In this document: positions 39,654 through 49,010 of the stretch, piece by piece
Position numbering within the stretch: position 1 is the first letter of the stretch
Layout of the letters: the number at the start of each line of letters is the position of its first letter
NCBI RefSeq assembly: GCF_001047675.1
Contig: NZ_CP011975.1
Coordinates: 743,710 to 807,709 of the forward strand
Direction: 5' to 3'
DNA: 64,000 bases
From: Yersinia aleksiciae
Lineage (GTDB): Bacteria > Pseudomonadota > Gammaproteobacteria > Enterobacterales > Enterobacteriaceae
Notes under the pieces: model-generated
Database searches by the model: none
The model's input: only the letters and a program-made list of their open reading frames with translations
Told to the model about the DNA's origin: nothing
Program-made: the position numbers and the translations under genes

Positions 39654-40928
39654 TTAACCCAACATCAAAGCCAGACGCGCAGCAACATCCGCTTGCGCCA
39701 GCGTTTCTTGTTCACCATTCCGCAAATCTTTAACGACCACTTTCTGTGTCGCCACTTCGCTTTCGCCAAGCATTAATGCAACACGGGCCCCCCACTTATC
39801 AGCGCGGGTAAATTGTTTTTTGACATTACCACCGCCATAATTGGTCATTAATTTCAGCGTTGGCATGGTATCACGCAGGCTTTCAGCAAGTAGCATTGCA
39901 GCACTTTGCGTATTCTGACCTGACGAGATGACATAGACATCAACTGTCGCTGGAACTTGGAAATCAGCATTGACTGCCTGCACCAATAGAACCAAACGCT
40001 CTAACCCCATCGCGAAGCCAACAGCAGGTGTTGCACGACCGCCTAATTGCTCGACCAAACCGTCGTAACGCCCGCCGGCACAAACGGTGCCCTGCGCGCC
40101 TAAACTGTTGGTCACCCACTCAAATACCGTGCGATTGTAATAATCCAGACCACGGACTAAACGCTCATTAACGGTATATGGGATGCTGGCCTTGTCCAAA
40201 AGTTCACATAGACCTGCAAAATGTTGTTTTGACTCTTCATCCAGATAATCAGATAGCTTAGGTGCATCGTTAAGCAACTGTTGAACTTCCGGATTTTTCG
40301 AGTCCAGCACGCGCAGCGGATTGCTGTACATGCGGCGCTTACAATCTTCGTCCAGCACTTCAACATGTTGCTCCAAGAACGCCACCAGTGCTTCACGATA
40401 ATCAGCGCGGGCATCCAATGACCCAATGGAGTTCAGCTCTAGCTGCACGTGCTCTGAGATACCCAAAGCACGCCACCAACGGGCAGTCAGCAGAATCAAT
40501 TCGGCGTCAATATCCGGCCCTTGCAGACCGAAAACTTCAGCACCCAGTTGGTGGAACTGACGGTAGCGGCCTTTCTGTGGACGCTCGTAGCGGAACATCG
40601 GGCCGATGTACCACAGACGCTGTTCCTGATTGTACAGCAGACCATGTTCAATACCGGCACGCACGCACCCTGCTGTCCCTTCTGGGCGCAGTGTCAGACT
40701 TTCGCCATTGCGATCGTCGAAGGTATACATCTCTTTTTCAACCACGTCGGTGACTTCACCAATCGCGCGTTTGAATAACGGGGTCTGCTCTACAATCGGC
40801 ATACGAATTTCGCTGTAGCCGTAGCCTGCAAGCACTTGCTTCAAGATGCTTTCAATACGCTGCCATATCGCCGTGTCGGCCGGTAGGTAGTCGTTCATAC
40901 CACGGATGGCTTGAATGTTCTTTGCCAC
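39654..40928 (-). CDS. hisS: HisS, histidyl-tRNA synthetase
   Basis: Class-II aminoacyl-tRNA synthetase, 424 residues (same as E. coli), charging tRNA-His. Motif 2 is [23 protein letters not shown]; the histidine motif is [15 protein letters not shown] and motif 3 is [14 protein letters not shown]. The C-terminal anticodon-binding domain follows. I chose the GTG at 40928 ([13 protein letters not shown]) as start, because the in-frame ATG at 41021 would add 31 residues that include a 15-bp tandem repeat ([12 protein letters not shown]) not typical of the family. Confidence 0.97.
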   Translation of the reverse strand: MAKNIQAIRGMNDYLPADTAIWQRIESILKQVLAGYGYSEIRMPIVEQTPLFKRAIGEVTDVVEKEMYTFDDRNGESLTLRPEGTAGCVRAGIEHGLLYNQEQRLWYIGPMFRYERPQKGRYRQFHQLGAEVFGLQGPDIDAELILLTARWWRALGISEHVQLELNSIGSLDARADYREALVAFLEQHVEVLDEDCKRRMYSNPLRVLDSKNPEVQQLLNDAPKLSDYLDEESKQHFAGLCELLDKASIPYTVNERLVRGLDYYNRTVFEWVTNSLGAQGTVCAGGRYDGLVEQLGGRATPAVGFAMGLERLVLLVQAVNADFQVPATVDVYVISSGQNTQSAAMLLAESLRDTMPTLKLMTNYGGGNVKKQFTRADKWGARVALMLGESEVATQKVVVKDLRNGEQETLAQADVAARLALMLG

Positions 40929-40967
40929 GTCTGTTCTCTGTAGTTTTATCCCCATTTCACTGGAAGC

Positions 40968-41005
40968 AGCAACATAGTTAGTAGCAACATAGTTAGTAGC
41001 AACAT
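40968..41005. repeat. 15-bp tandem repeat upstream of hisS
   Basis: AGCAACATAGTTAGT repeated 2.5 times (40968-40982, 40983-40997, then eight bases). It lies in the hisS leader, about 40-75 bp before the start. Confidence 0.85.
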
Positions 41006-41159
41006 CAGCAAGTTTGGGCATAGTGCAAAAAATAAAGTCGATTATAGAGGCTTGCCACCCACTTATTCAATGGTGGCAATTTGTGACCTCTATAAGCGCA
41101 ATATAACGTGGGCGCTGTCCACATTTTTATGTTGGTTAACAACACACTACCAGCAGCGC

Positions 41160-42284
41160 TTATTTATCATCCAGATGATTGATAGTAATCCGGTTATTGG
41201 CATCAAGCATTGATGCTTTGGCACGAATCTTCGCTTCCAACTGGTCAATCATGTTCTTGTTATCAAAGCGCTCTCGTTGGCGAACGCCATCTTCGTAGAA
41301 ACCACTTTGATTACGAGCACCGGTCACACCAATGGTTGACACCAATGCCTCACCAGGCCCATTAACCACACAACCAATGATAGATACATCCATCGGTGTA
41401 ATCAGATCTTCAAGCCGTTCTTCCAACGCATTCACAGTACCGATGACATCAAATTCCTGCCGAGAGCAGGTTGGGCAGGCGATAAAGTTAATCCCGCGCG
41501 CACGTATACGCAGAGATTTAAGGATATCGAAGCCGACTTTGACTTCCTCAACAGGGTCCGCAGCCAGCGAAATACGTAGGGTATCGCCAATACCTTCTGA
41601 CAGCAGCAAGCCCAGCCCAATGGCCGATTTTACTGAGCCACTGCGTGCACCACCGGCCTCAGTGATACCTAAATGCAAAGGATTATTAATTTGCTTGGCT
41701 AACAGACGGTAGGAGTTTACAGCCAGAAAAACATCGGAGGCTTTAACACTGACCTTAAACTGATCAAAATTGAGACGATCAAGGATATCGACATGACGCA
41801 TTGCGGATTCAAGCAGGGCTTCCGGCGTAGGTTCACCGTATTTTTCCTGAATATCTTTCTCCAGCGAACCGCCATTGATGCCAATACGGATAGGGATATT
41901 GTGATCACGTGCACTGGCAACCACTTCCCGAATACGAGATTCGTTGCCAATGTTACCGGGATTGATTCGTAAGCAATCAACACCATATTCAGCGACTTTA
42001 AGGGCAATCCGGTAGTCAAAATGAATATCGGCAACCAGCGGCACATTAGACTGCTGTTTGATCAACTTAAACGCCTCAGCCGCATCCATAGTGGGTACTG
42101 AGACACGTACGATATCCACGCCAACACGTTCCAGTGCCCTGATTTGGGCAACGGTTGCATCAACATCCGTGGTTTTGGTATTGGTCATTGATTGCACGGC
42201 AATCGGTGCGCCATCACCAATGGGCACTTTACCGACGTAAATACGGGTAGATTTACGGCGGATTATAGGGGATTCGTTATGCAT
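41160..42284 (-). CDS. ispG: IspG (GcpE), HMB-PP synthase
   Basis: 4-hydroxy-3-methylbut-2-enyl-diphosphate synthase, 374 residues, in the non-mevalonate isoprenoid pathway. The barrel domain contains [18 protein letters not shown] and [13 protein letters not shown]; the [4Fe-4S] ligands are in [14 protein letters not shown] and [13 protein letters not shown] chose ATG 42284 ([10 protein letters not shown]), with GGAG seven bases upstream, over the frame to 42320. It lies between rodZ and hisS as in E. coli. Confidence 0.97.
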   Translation of the reverse strand: MHNESPIIRRKSTRIYVGKVPIGDGAPIAVQSMTNTKTTDVDATVAQIRALERVGVDIVRVSVPTMDAAEAFKLIKQQSNVPLVADIHFDYRIALKVAEYGVDCLRINPGNIGNESRIREVVASARDHNIPIRIGINGGSLEKDIQEKYGEPTPEALLESAMRHVDILDRLNFDQFKVSVKASDVFLAVNSYRLLAKQINNPLHLGITEAGGARSGSVKSAIGLGLLLSEGIGDTLRISLAADPVEEVKVGFDILKSLRIRARGINFIACPTCSRQEFDVIGTVNALEERLEDLITPMDVSIIGCVVNGPGEALVSTIGVTGARNQSGFYEDGVRQRERFDNKNMIDQLEAKIRAKASMLDANNRITINHLDDK

Positions 42285-42389
42285 TACACACTCTCCTTTA
42301 CAGTCGTGTAGGTTATACAACAGAGCAGTCTTGCAAAACTACGGTGGCTGCTTACCTGAACCACCCTGTAGTTTGTCAAGACCACAATA

Positions 42390-43406
42390 TTACTCTACAC
42401 CGACAGTCAGGCGGGCTACGCGATTAGCCTTAATAAACTTAGTTAGATCTACTGGATTACCCTGATAAGTTATCGTCAGTGCACCAGGCGCACCAATGGT
42501 CAGCTTATAGGGCGATTTACCTGATAGATTGAGGGTAGCCCCCCCTTTTTGGATACCGCTAAACAGCGTTTTTCCACTCGCGTCAACAACCTGTAACCAG
42601 CAGTCAGCTGTGAAATTCATGACTAATGGACCCACAGTTGATGCAGCACCATTGACTCCAGCATCCGCTGTCGGCAAGGGTGATTGTGCGGTAGAAACAT
42701 CAGGCAACGGCGCCTGACTTGGGGAAACGACGACTGACTCCGCCGGAGCCGTTCCCTGGGTTGTTGTCTCGACACGGCTATTAGCCGTATCTGCTGGTGC
42801 TGCGCTGTGTGTGACAGGGGCAGTACCATCTACTGCTGGTGTAGAGGCAGGCGGGTTATTGGCAACAGACGCCTGAGCATCCGAGGATGCCGCAGGATCG
42901 CTATTATCATCAGTCAGCGGCACAGATTGCCCGCCATTTTGCGACAACTGAGCAGAGGATTGATCAGCCATGTTGGCTATCTCTGCTTGCTGTGCCTGAT
43001 GATTTTGCCACCACCATGCCCCAGTCAGCCCCAGCACAACCAACACAATAAGCCAGGTGAATGTCATCAACCAGCCATCACGTTTTTTATGCTTTTTACC
43101 CAATGAGAAACTTTGCATTGGGGCGACTTTCGCCGCTCTGACTGGCGCTTGTTTTTCTAGCATAGGTAACAGTTCATCTTCGGGAAGGTGAACCAGTTTG
43201 GCGTAAGAACGAATGTAACCACGGTGGAATGTCGAGGCGAGATTAGCTTGTGCTTTATCCTCCTCAATATCACGGATTGTGGATACTTTCAGACACAGAC
43301 GTTCTGCAACTGTCTGCTGAGTTAGCCCTAGTGCTTCACGGGCTTGACGCAGGCGCACACCTGTCGTCTCTGGAACAGTTTGATCTTGGGAGGCTTCAGT
43401 ATTCAT
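42390..43406 (-). CDS. rodZ: RodZ, cell-shape protein
   Basis: Bitopic inner-membrane protein, 338 residues, linking MreB to the elongasome. The N-terminal Xre-type helix-turn-helix ([20 protein letters not shown]) binds MreB; a transmembrane segment ([19 protein letters not shown], about 112-130) follows. A long Ser/Thr/Pro/Ala-rich linker leads to the periplasmic beta domain ([20 protein letters not shown] to the end). The start overlaps the pilW stop by 11 bases. Confidence 0.96.
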   Translation of the reverse strand: MNTEASQDQTVPETTGVRLRQAREALGLTQQTVAERLCLKVSTIRDIEEDKAQANLASTFHRGYIRSYAKLVHLPEDELLPMLEKQAPVRAAKVAPMQSFSLGKKHKKRDGWLMTFTWLIVLVVLGLTGAWWWQNHQAQQAEIANMADQSSAQLSQNGGQSVPLTDDNSDPAASSDAQASVANNPPASTPAVDGTAPVTHSAAPADTANSRVETTTQGTAPAESVVVSPSQAPLPDVSTAQSPLPTADAGVNGAASTVGPLVMNFTADCWLQVVDASGKTLFSGIQKGGATLNLSGKSPYKLTIGAPGALTITYQGNPVDLTKFIKANRVARLTVGVE

Positions 43407-44145
43407 TAGCTAGAAAATGCTGGTACTGTTTGGATTGTGGAAAACTTCGCGCAAGCTGCTTGCCATAGCGTTGAACACTATCTTGACGGCCTGCTAGCGC
43501 GGCGAAACGAATTTGTAACCATAAACTTTCAGCACTGGCTGGTAGCGTATGTTGGTAAACATCCAGTAATAGTTGCGCTTGGGCGCGATTCCCTTCTCCA
43601 AAATGCCTTTGAGACTCTGCGAGCAGCGACTCACCTTTATCTGGATCATACTTCAATGCTCGGCTCAGCAATACCCGAGCCTGATCATTTTGATTGGCCC
43701 GTAAAAAGCAATATCCGGCGTTTTCCAGACTATCTGCAACCTGACCGTAATCAGGTAACAGCGCTGCTGCGCTAAACTGTTGTTGGGCCGATACATACTG
43801 CCCTAAACTACACAGAAACGCACCGTAATTATTCAGTACCGTGCCATTTCCAGGTGCCAGTTTCATCGCGTGCTGATAACGCTGCTCTGCGGCACTGTTT
43901 TCACCGATACGTTGCTCATAAAATGCCATACCCAATTGAGCGCGATAATCCTGCGGATCCGCCTCTACAGCCTTCTCAAGATTCTGCCGCGCGGCATTAA
44001 GATCACCTTGCGCCAAATACTCTAAACCCAGTTGTAAACGCGTCTGCCCTGCTGCTGGCTGATTGGTTTTTTCTGGCGATGAACCAGAACAGCCGCTCAG
44101 TATCGTTGCGAGCAGGCAAACTCTCCACAGTCTTGTCAGCTTCAT
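43396..44145 (-). CDS. pilW: PilW/PilF-family TPR lipoprotein
   Basis: A 249-residue outer-membrane lipoprotein, the PilW/PilF homologue normally upstream of rodZ in enterics. The lipobox is LLATILSGC with the Cys at residue 19. TPR repeats follow: [60 protein letters not shown] and further. In type IV pilus systems PilF/PilW is the secretin pilotin; no pilus genes are seen here, so a role other than pilotin is possible. Confidence 0.92.
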   Translation of the reverse strand: MKLTRLWRVCLLATILSGCSGSSPEKTNQPAAGQTRLQLGLEYLAQGDLNAARQNLEKAVEADPQDYRAQLGMAFYEQRIGENSAAEQRYQHAMKLAPGNGTVLNNYGAFLCSLGQYVSAQQQFSAAALLPDYGQVADSLENAGYCFLRANQNDQARVLLSRALKYDPDKGESLLAESQRHFGEGNRAQAQLLLDVYQHTLPASAESLWLQIRFAALAGRQDSVQRYGKQLARSFPQSKQYQHFLANEY

Positions 44146-44302
44146 GCTTTCTCAATTGTCCTTATGTGCGAAGATCAGCGCCGGAGTCAGGCACTCATTT
44201 TATGCCCATTACTGATATTTGGATAACTTTTTCAGTCATGAGCACCTTACAAATTATAAGTTAAATAACAATCAGTTACCTAGAACCCATCAATCTGATG
44301 AA

Positions 44303-45499
44303 TCAGACCGTCTTAATGGCGATAGGTTCACCAGCCATTTTCTTTTTCAAAGTGCGCTTGGTGCGGTCAATCACATCACCGGCCAATTGACCACATGCGG
44401 CATCGATATCATCGCCACGCGTCTTACGTACAATGGTGGTAAATCCGTAATCCATCAACACCTTAGAGAAACGATCCACCCGGCTGTTTGAGCTGCGGCC
44501 ATAAGGCGCGCCTGGGAACGGGTTCCATGGAATCAAGTTGATCTTGCATGGCGTGTCTTTTAAACACTCCGCCAGTTGATGGGCTTGCTCGGTGCTGTCA
44601 TTGATGTGATCCAGCATAACGTACTCGACCGTAACCCGCCCGCCATTGGCTTTGGATTTATCCAAATAACGACGTACGGCCGCCAGGAAGGTTTCGATAT
44701 TGTATTTGCGATTGATTGGCACGATTTCATCGCGAATATCATCAGTCGGCGCGTGCAATGAAATGGCCAGTGCAACGTCAATCATATCGCCCAGCTTATC
44801 CAGCGCCGGAACCACACCAGAGGTGGATAGCGTCACGCGGCGTTTGGACAAACCGAAGCCAAAGTCGTCCATCATGATATCCATGGCAGGTACGACGTTA
44901 TTCAGGTTCAGCAAAGGTTCACCCATGCCCATCATCACCACGTTGGTGATAGGGCGAGTACCGGTTGATTTTAATGAGCCGATAATCTTCGCCGCGCGCC
45001 AGACTTGTCCAATAATTTCGGATACACGTAAGTTGCGGTTAAAGCCCTGCTGTGCCGTTGAGCAGAATTTGCACTCTAACGCACAACCTACCTGAGATGA
45101 CACACACAGCGTGGCGCGGTCGGCTTCCGGGATATACACGGTTTCGACTTGCTGATCGCCAACTTTAATGGCCCATTTAATGGTGCCATCTGTCGAACGC
45201 TGCTCTTCCGCCACTTCGGGTGCGCGGATTTCTGCCACACGCTGTAACTTAGCGCGCAACACTTTATTGATATCAGTCATTTGCTCGAAATCGTCGTAGC
45301 AGTAGTGATACATCCACTTCATGACCTGATCTGCTCGGAAAGGTTTCTCGCCCATTTTGGCGAAAAATTCGCGCATTTGTTGGCGATTTAAATCGAGCAA
45401 ATTGATTTTGCCAGTGACAGGGGCGGTGGCATCAACCAAGTTGTCAGGCTGAGGGGCAACATCAATTGACGTTGATGCAGTTAGTAATTGTTCGGACAT
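44303..45499 (-). CDS. rlmN: RlmN, rRNA/tRNA A2-methyltransferase
   Basis: Radical-SAM methyltransferase, 398 residues (E. coli 384), making m2A2503 in 23S rRNA and m2A37 in some tRNAs. The radical-SAM CxxxCxxC is CALECKFC near residue 130, followed by [12 protein letters not shown]. The methyl-carrying Cys lies near the C-terminus in [12 protein letters not shown]. An N-terminal extension of about 15 residues, relative to E. coli, is polar. It precedes pilW by 157 bp. Confidence 0.97.
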   Translation of the reverse strand: MSEQLLTASTSIDVAPQPDNLVDATAPVTGKINLLDLNRQQMREFFAKMGEKPFRADQVMKWMYHYCYDDFEQMTDINKVLRAKLQRVAEIRAPEVAEEQRSTDGTIKWAIKVGDQQVETVYIPEADRATLCVSSQVGCALECKFCSTAQQGFNRNLRVSEIIGQVWRAAKIIGSLKSTGTRPITNVVMMGMGEPLLNLNNVVPAMDIMMDDFGFGLSKRRVTLSTSGVVPALDKLGDMIDVALAISLHAPTDDIRDEIVPINRKYNIETFLAAVRRYLDKSKANGGRVTVEYVMLDHINDSTEQAHQLAECLKDTPCKINLIPWNPFPGAPYGRSSNSRVDRFSKVLMDYGFTTIVRKTRGDDIDAACGQLAGDVIDRTKRTLKKKMAGEPIAIKTV

Positions 45500-45589
45500 G
45501 AGTTGTCGTGGCCTCGTTGTTACACTTTACGGCGCTGCGCTTTAAACCAGGTATGGCTTCAGAAACGGCGATGATAAATAGATGACTAA

Positions 45590-45628
45590 ATAATAAAACG
45601 CCCCAGGAGAGATATCTCTACCGAGGCG
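45590..45628 (-). terminator. Terminator of ndk
   Basis: On the minus strand: 15-base arms CGCCTCGGTAGAGAT / ATCTCTCCTGGGGCG with one mismatch and two G-T pairs, then TTTTATTATT. It is 110 bp after the ndk stop and ahead of rlmN. Confidence 0.85.
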
Positions 45629-45737
45629 CGGCATTGTACGAATTTTAAAGCATGGATTCCATGATTGGAAAGGCGCTCGACCAACTTTATTGTTTCCGTT
45701 GGTTAAATATTAGCCATTCCCAAACTGAATCAATCAA

Positions 45738-46166
45738 TTAGCTGCGAGGAAAAATTTCATCCGCGGCGAAGAAATAAGCGATTTCACGTTGCGCTGATTC
45801 AACAGCATCCGAACCGTGTACTGCGTTAGCCGTGAAGCTATCGGCGAAATCAGCACGCAAAGTCCCCGCCAGAGCATTATCAGGGTTAGTCGCGCCCATG
45901 ATGTCACGGTGACGCTGAACGGCATTTTCACCTTCAAGAACTTGGACCATGATTGGGCCAGAGGTCATAAATTCAACCAAACCATCGAAGAATGGGCGGC
46001 CTTTATGTTCAGCGTAAAAACCTTCGGCTTGTTCTTTGGTCAGGTGCAGCATTTTTGCAGCAATAATTTTGAAACCAGCACTTTCAAAACGCGCGTAGAT
46101 GGCACCAATGTCGTTATTGGCGACAGCATTTGGTTTGATAATGGAGAAAGTACGTTCTAAAGCCAT
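45738..46166 (-). CDS. ndk: Ndk, nucleoside diphosphate kinase
   Basis: Nucleoside diphosphate kinase, 142 residues, balancing NTP pools through a phospho-His intermediate. The active-site block is [20 protein letters not shown] with the catalytic His. It begins [16 protein letters not shown] chose ATG 46166, preceded by AGAGGTTATC, over the in-frame ATG at 46220. It has a terminator of its own, so is likely monocistronic. Confidence 0.98.
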   Translation of the reverse strand: MALERTFSIIKPNAVANNDIGAIYARFESAGFKIIAAKMLHLTKEQAEGFYAEHKGRPFFDGLVEFMTSGPIMVQVLEGENAVQRHRDIMGATNPDNALAGTLRADFADSFTANAVHGSDAVESAQREIAYFFAADEIFPRS

Positions 46167-46406
46167 GATAACCTCTATTGGATTTCTAATATTGACCGGA
46201 CTTGGAACCCGCCCCCGCAAACTACCTAATAAGTAGGCAAGCTTGGCTGGCAGCTCCTTTACAACAAAATGATGCCGACCCTGTACAGTGGCCGCAGATT
46301 ATATGTGTGCAATTAGCGCTTGCCTATGGGAATCACAACATTTTGTTAAAAAATATTTATCTTAATTGCTCAATTTTATGCACAAATCACATTTATCTGA
46401 CCCTAC

Positions 46407-48818
46407 TCATAATTCATCAATAAATTTAAATCCAACCTTCTTCTTTACAATCGCTGAGGGCTGACTAATGACATCGGAAACCAAAGCACGCTTCCCTTTT
46501 TTAGCCGCGTACTCAGCGAGCGATCTAATCGCCGCAGTGCCAGCGCCGCGAATAGCCCCTTCTGATTGCGGATGCAACACATAGGCTGGATTGGTCAGTG
46601 ACCCGCCAATTCCGACATCTTCCTCATTAATATCAACTGCCAATGTAATACTCACAATTTTCCCTGATAACCGGACAATGACATAAATATAATCTTCACG
46701 GCTGGTTCTTAGCCAACTCCGAATGACATCACTGACAATACGCGCGGCAGGAATAGTAGATTCACCGACTTTACGCACCACCGGTGGTATGCCATGAGAA
46801 TCATCATTATTGAGCGTCATAAGCGGTAGGGGCTGATGATATATCCGGTTCCATTCATCTATTGTTGGGATAATATTTTGTCGGGCAGCCAGTGTTTCGC
46901 TAGGTGTACCCGTAATGATTTCAACTTCAAAACTCAGTTCAGGATGTTCAACCCATTGTCCAATGTGCCGTATTCTGGGGAGCGTTTCTGCATAGGTGAA
47001 ATTTTCCAATATCAATTCATAGCGACCAAGGAGTAACTCCTGTGACTCCTGTGGGGAGATGACTGCGGATTCAATATTATTATGATTTAGATAAGTGGCA
47101 TAACTGAGTTGAGAGAAATCGAACGCTGTTTTTAGACGAATCAAATCCTCATCGGCATTGCCGGCAATAAAGGCACCGACACTGCGGACCAAGCGAGTTT
47201 CAGCATCAGTGTCTAATACCGCATAACCCGTATCCTTAAACTGAAGAATACGGTCAATGACCCGGCCAAAATTTTCAGCATTCCAGTTGGTTAAGCTATC
47301 GCCAAATAGCAAAGTAAACTCAGTCATAATATCCAGTGTCCAATCCACACATGCGGGAATAAGTTCACGACGAGTGCGTATATGTGGGAGTAACTCTTCC
47401 TTCATTGAGATTTTACAGGCCAATGCGGTGGCAAGTAGTGTTAATGATTCTTTATTCAAACCGGCCTTAATATTTGTCAATGTTCCGTAAGGCTCAGATG
47501 TCTTCGTATTGACCTGCAAAGAACTCTCTTTATTGGTATCAACTTTAGGTAAGGGTTTCGACGAACCGGAAATTTGCAATATCTTATTATCACTGCTGTT
47601 AAAAAAGTCAGAAACATTTGCCACAAAGCGGTCTACCTGATTGCATCGGCCCTGCACAATATAGTTATAAATGCTGAGAATCGGCATTAACCAACAAGAT
47701 GCCACCCCCGTAAAACTGCGCTCAGTTCTTTGGTTAGCTTTCTCTACCGTCATTACGATTTTATCAATAACAATTGACTTATTATCATTTGGATTGAAAT
47801 TCATAATAGAAAAATAAGTATCGTGCTCATTGGGGTCAAATAAATAGCCAATGATAGGCGATAAGTAAGTCACCTGCGTGTTAATCGACTCTATAAATTG
47901 CGTTTCAAAATACCCCCCATCAAAACGAGATAAAAGTGAGATGCGGTTACTATCTTTATTCATTACGTAATAAGCAGCATTACTGATATAATCATGAATA
48001 TAATATATTACGCGGCCTTTAATTCTGATAAGTCCATTGTCAGATAACCATATTAGATAATCATCATTACCAGTTAATTCAAGGCTAATTAACACTTGCT
48101 TTGAACCAATTCTTTCATCCGTCCAGTAATCACCAAAAATCTTTTTTATTGGAACAATCATTCTCTTTTTTATAGCGCAGAATTGATCACAAATAAAATC
48201 AATTTTCTGAGATGCTGTCAGACCCGTGATATTGTAACCCATGCCAAGTCCTTGTAGCCCGCCAAGGGAATAGTTCTCACTCAGCACAATTTTATCCCCA
48301 TGGTAATTATCATCTTTATAGAGAGTGACTTGCATGTTAGGGGGGATATTGATAGAGCTAACCCTATCATTCAGTGAGTCCGATATATTCGTTTTCTTGT
48401 CATTATAGAGATCAACTTTTTCGCCATCAGATAAGCAAATGGCCTCACCGACGAATTTATCATACTCATAAAAACAAGCAGAACTTTTTATCTTGATGGA
48501 ACTGATCATATCATTAAAATTTTTCGATTCCTCAGAGGAGAGAAAATCAATACTACTTTCTAGTGTGAGTGAACGGCCTAAAAAACCCTCATGTTCATAT
48601 ACGCTAACTGCCATACCCAAAGGGATAGAAATAGATGATATTCGATCATTCCAACGCAGCGTTAGAGATTTAGCTTCTATCCCATCTGCAATACAAAAGT
48701 ATTCTCCAAGGTAATTAGAATCTGCATAAAAACAAACTTTACCTTCATTAGCCAATACATCAGAGTTTACCATTACAAACATAGATATAAATAACAAAAA
48801 ACGCTTATTTTTTATCAT
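46407..48818 (-). CDS. Exported beta-gamma-crystallin protein with GNAT-like C-terminus
   Basis: An 803-residue exported protein. Signal peptide: KNKRFLLFISMFVMVNSDVLA. Four Greek-key motifs follow (about residues 28-68, 70-110, 112-157, 160-200), each with the tyrosine/glycine corner (FYADSNYLGEY, VYEHEGFLGRS, FYEYDKFVGEA, LYKDDNYHGDK). Three of them carry calcium-binding N/D-N/D-x-x-S-S motifs: NDRISS, NDMISS and NDRVSS. A long unrecognised middle (200-650) precedes a C-terminal part (about 690-803) like a GNAT acetyltransferase: IRGAGTAAIRSLAEYAAKKG and AIVKKKVGFKF. Beta-gamma-crystallin domains occur in exported Yersinia proteins. Base composition is AT-richer than neighbouring core genes, which suggests acquisition. 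Confidence 0.75.
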   Translation of the reverse strand: MIKNKRFLLFISMFVMVNSDVLANEGKVCFYADSNYLGEYFCIADGIEAKSLTLRWNDRISSISIPLGMAVSVYEHEGFLGRSLTLESSIDFLSSEESKNFNDMISSIKIKSSACFYEYDKFVGEAICLSDGEKVDLYNDKKTNISDSLNDRVSSINIPPNMQVTLYKDDNYHGDKIVLSENYSLGGLQGLGMGYNITGLTASQKIDFICDQFCAIKKRMIVPIKKIFGDYWTDERIGSKQVLISLELTGNDDYLIWLSDNGLIRIKGRVIYYIHDYISNAAYYVMNKDSNRISLLSRFDGGYFETQFIESINTQVTYLSPIIGYLFDPNEHDTYFSIMNFNPNDNKSIVIDKIVMTVEKANQRTERSFTGVASCWLMPILSIYNYIVQGRCNQVDRFVANVSDFFNSSDNKILQISGSSKPLPKVDTNKESSLQVNTKTSEPYGTLTNIKAGLNKESLTLLATALACKISMKEELLPHIRTRRELIPACVDWTLDIMTEFTLLFGDSLTNWNAENFGRVIDRILQFKDTGYAVLDTDAETRLVRSVGAFIAGNADEDLIRLKTAFDFSQLSYATYLNHNNIESAVISPQESQELLLGRYELILENFTYAETLPRIRHIGQWVEHPELSFEVEIITGTPSETLAARQNIIPTIDEWNRIYHQPLPLMTLNNDDSHGIPPVVRKVGESTIPAARIVSDVIRSWLRTSREDYIYVIVRLSGKIVSITLAVDINEEDVGIGGSLTNPAYVLHPQSEGAIRGAGTAAIRSLAEYAAKKGKRALVSDVISQPSAIVKKKVGFKFIDEL

Positions 48819-49010
48819 TACATTTTCCTCTTGTAATTAAGAAATGTAAATATAAGTTATGATAACTCAAATAAAGCCACCAAAAACTTAATCACTTTAG
48901 CGAAAAAAACGGAATTCTATTATTATTTTTTTTATTATAAGAATACTAAGTTGATGGTTGATAATAAAAACAAACAATATATTTTCATTAATTGAATAGC
49001 GGGAGTGATA

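Noticed and set aside
40929-41021. Longer HisS start at ATG 41021
   Set aside because: It would add 31 residues built partly from a 15-bp repeat; GTG 40928 gives the family length of 424.
43396-44145. Reading pilW as evidence for a type IV pilus locus
   Set aside because: Only the single conserved TPR lipoprotein is here, in its usual position before rodZ; no secretin, pilin or ATPase genes are present.
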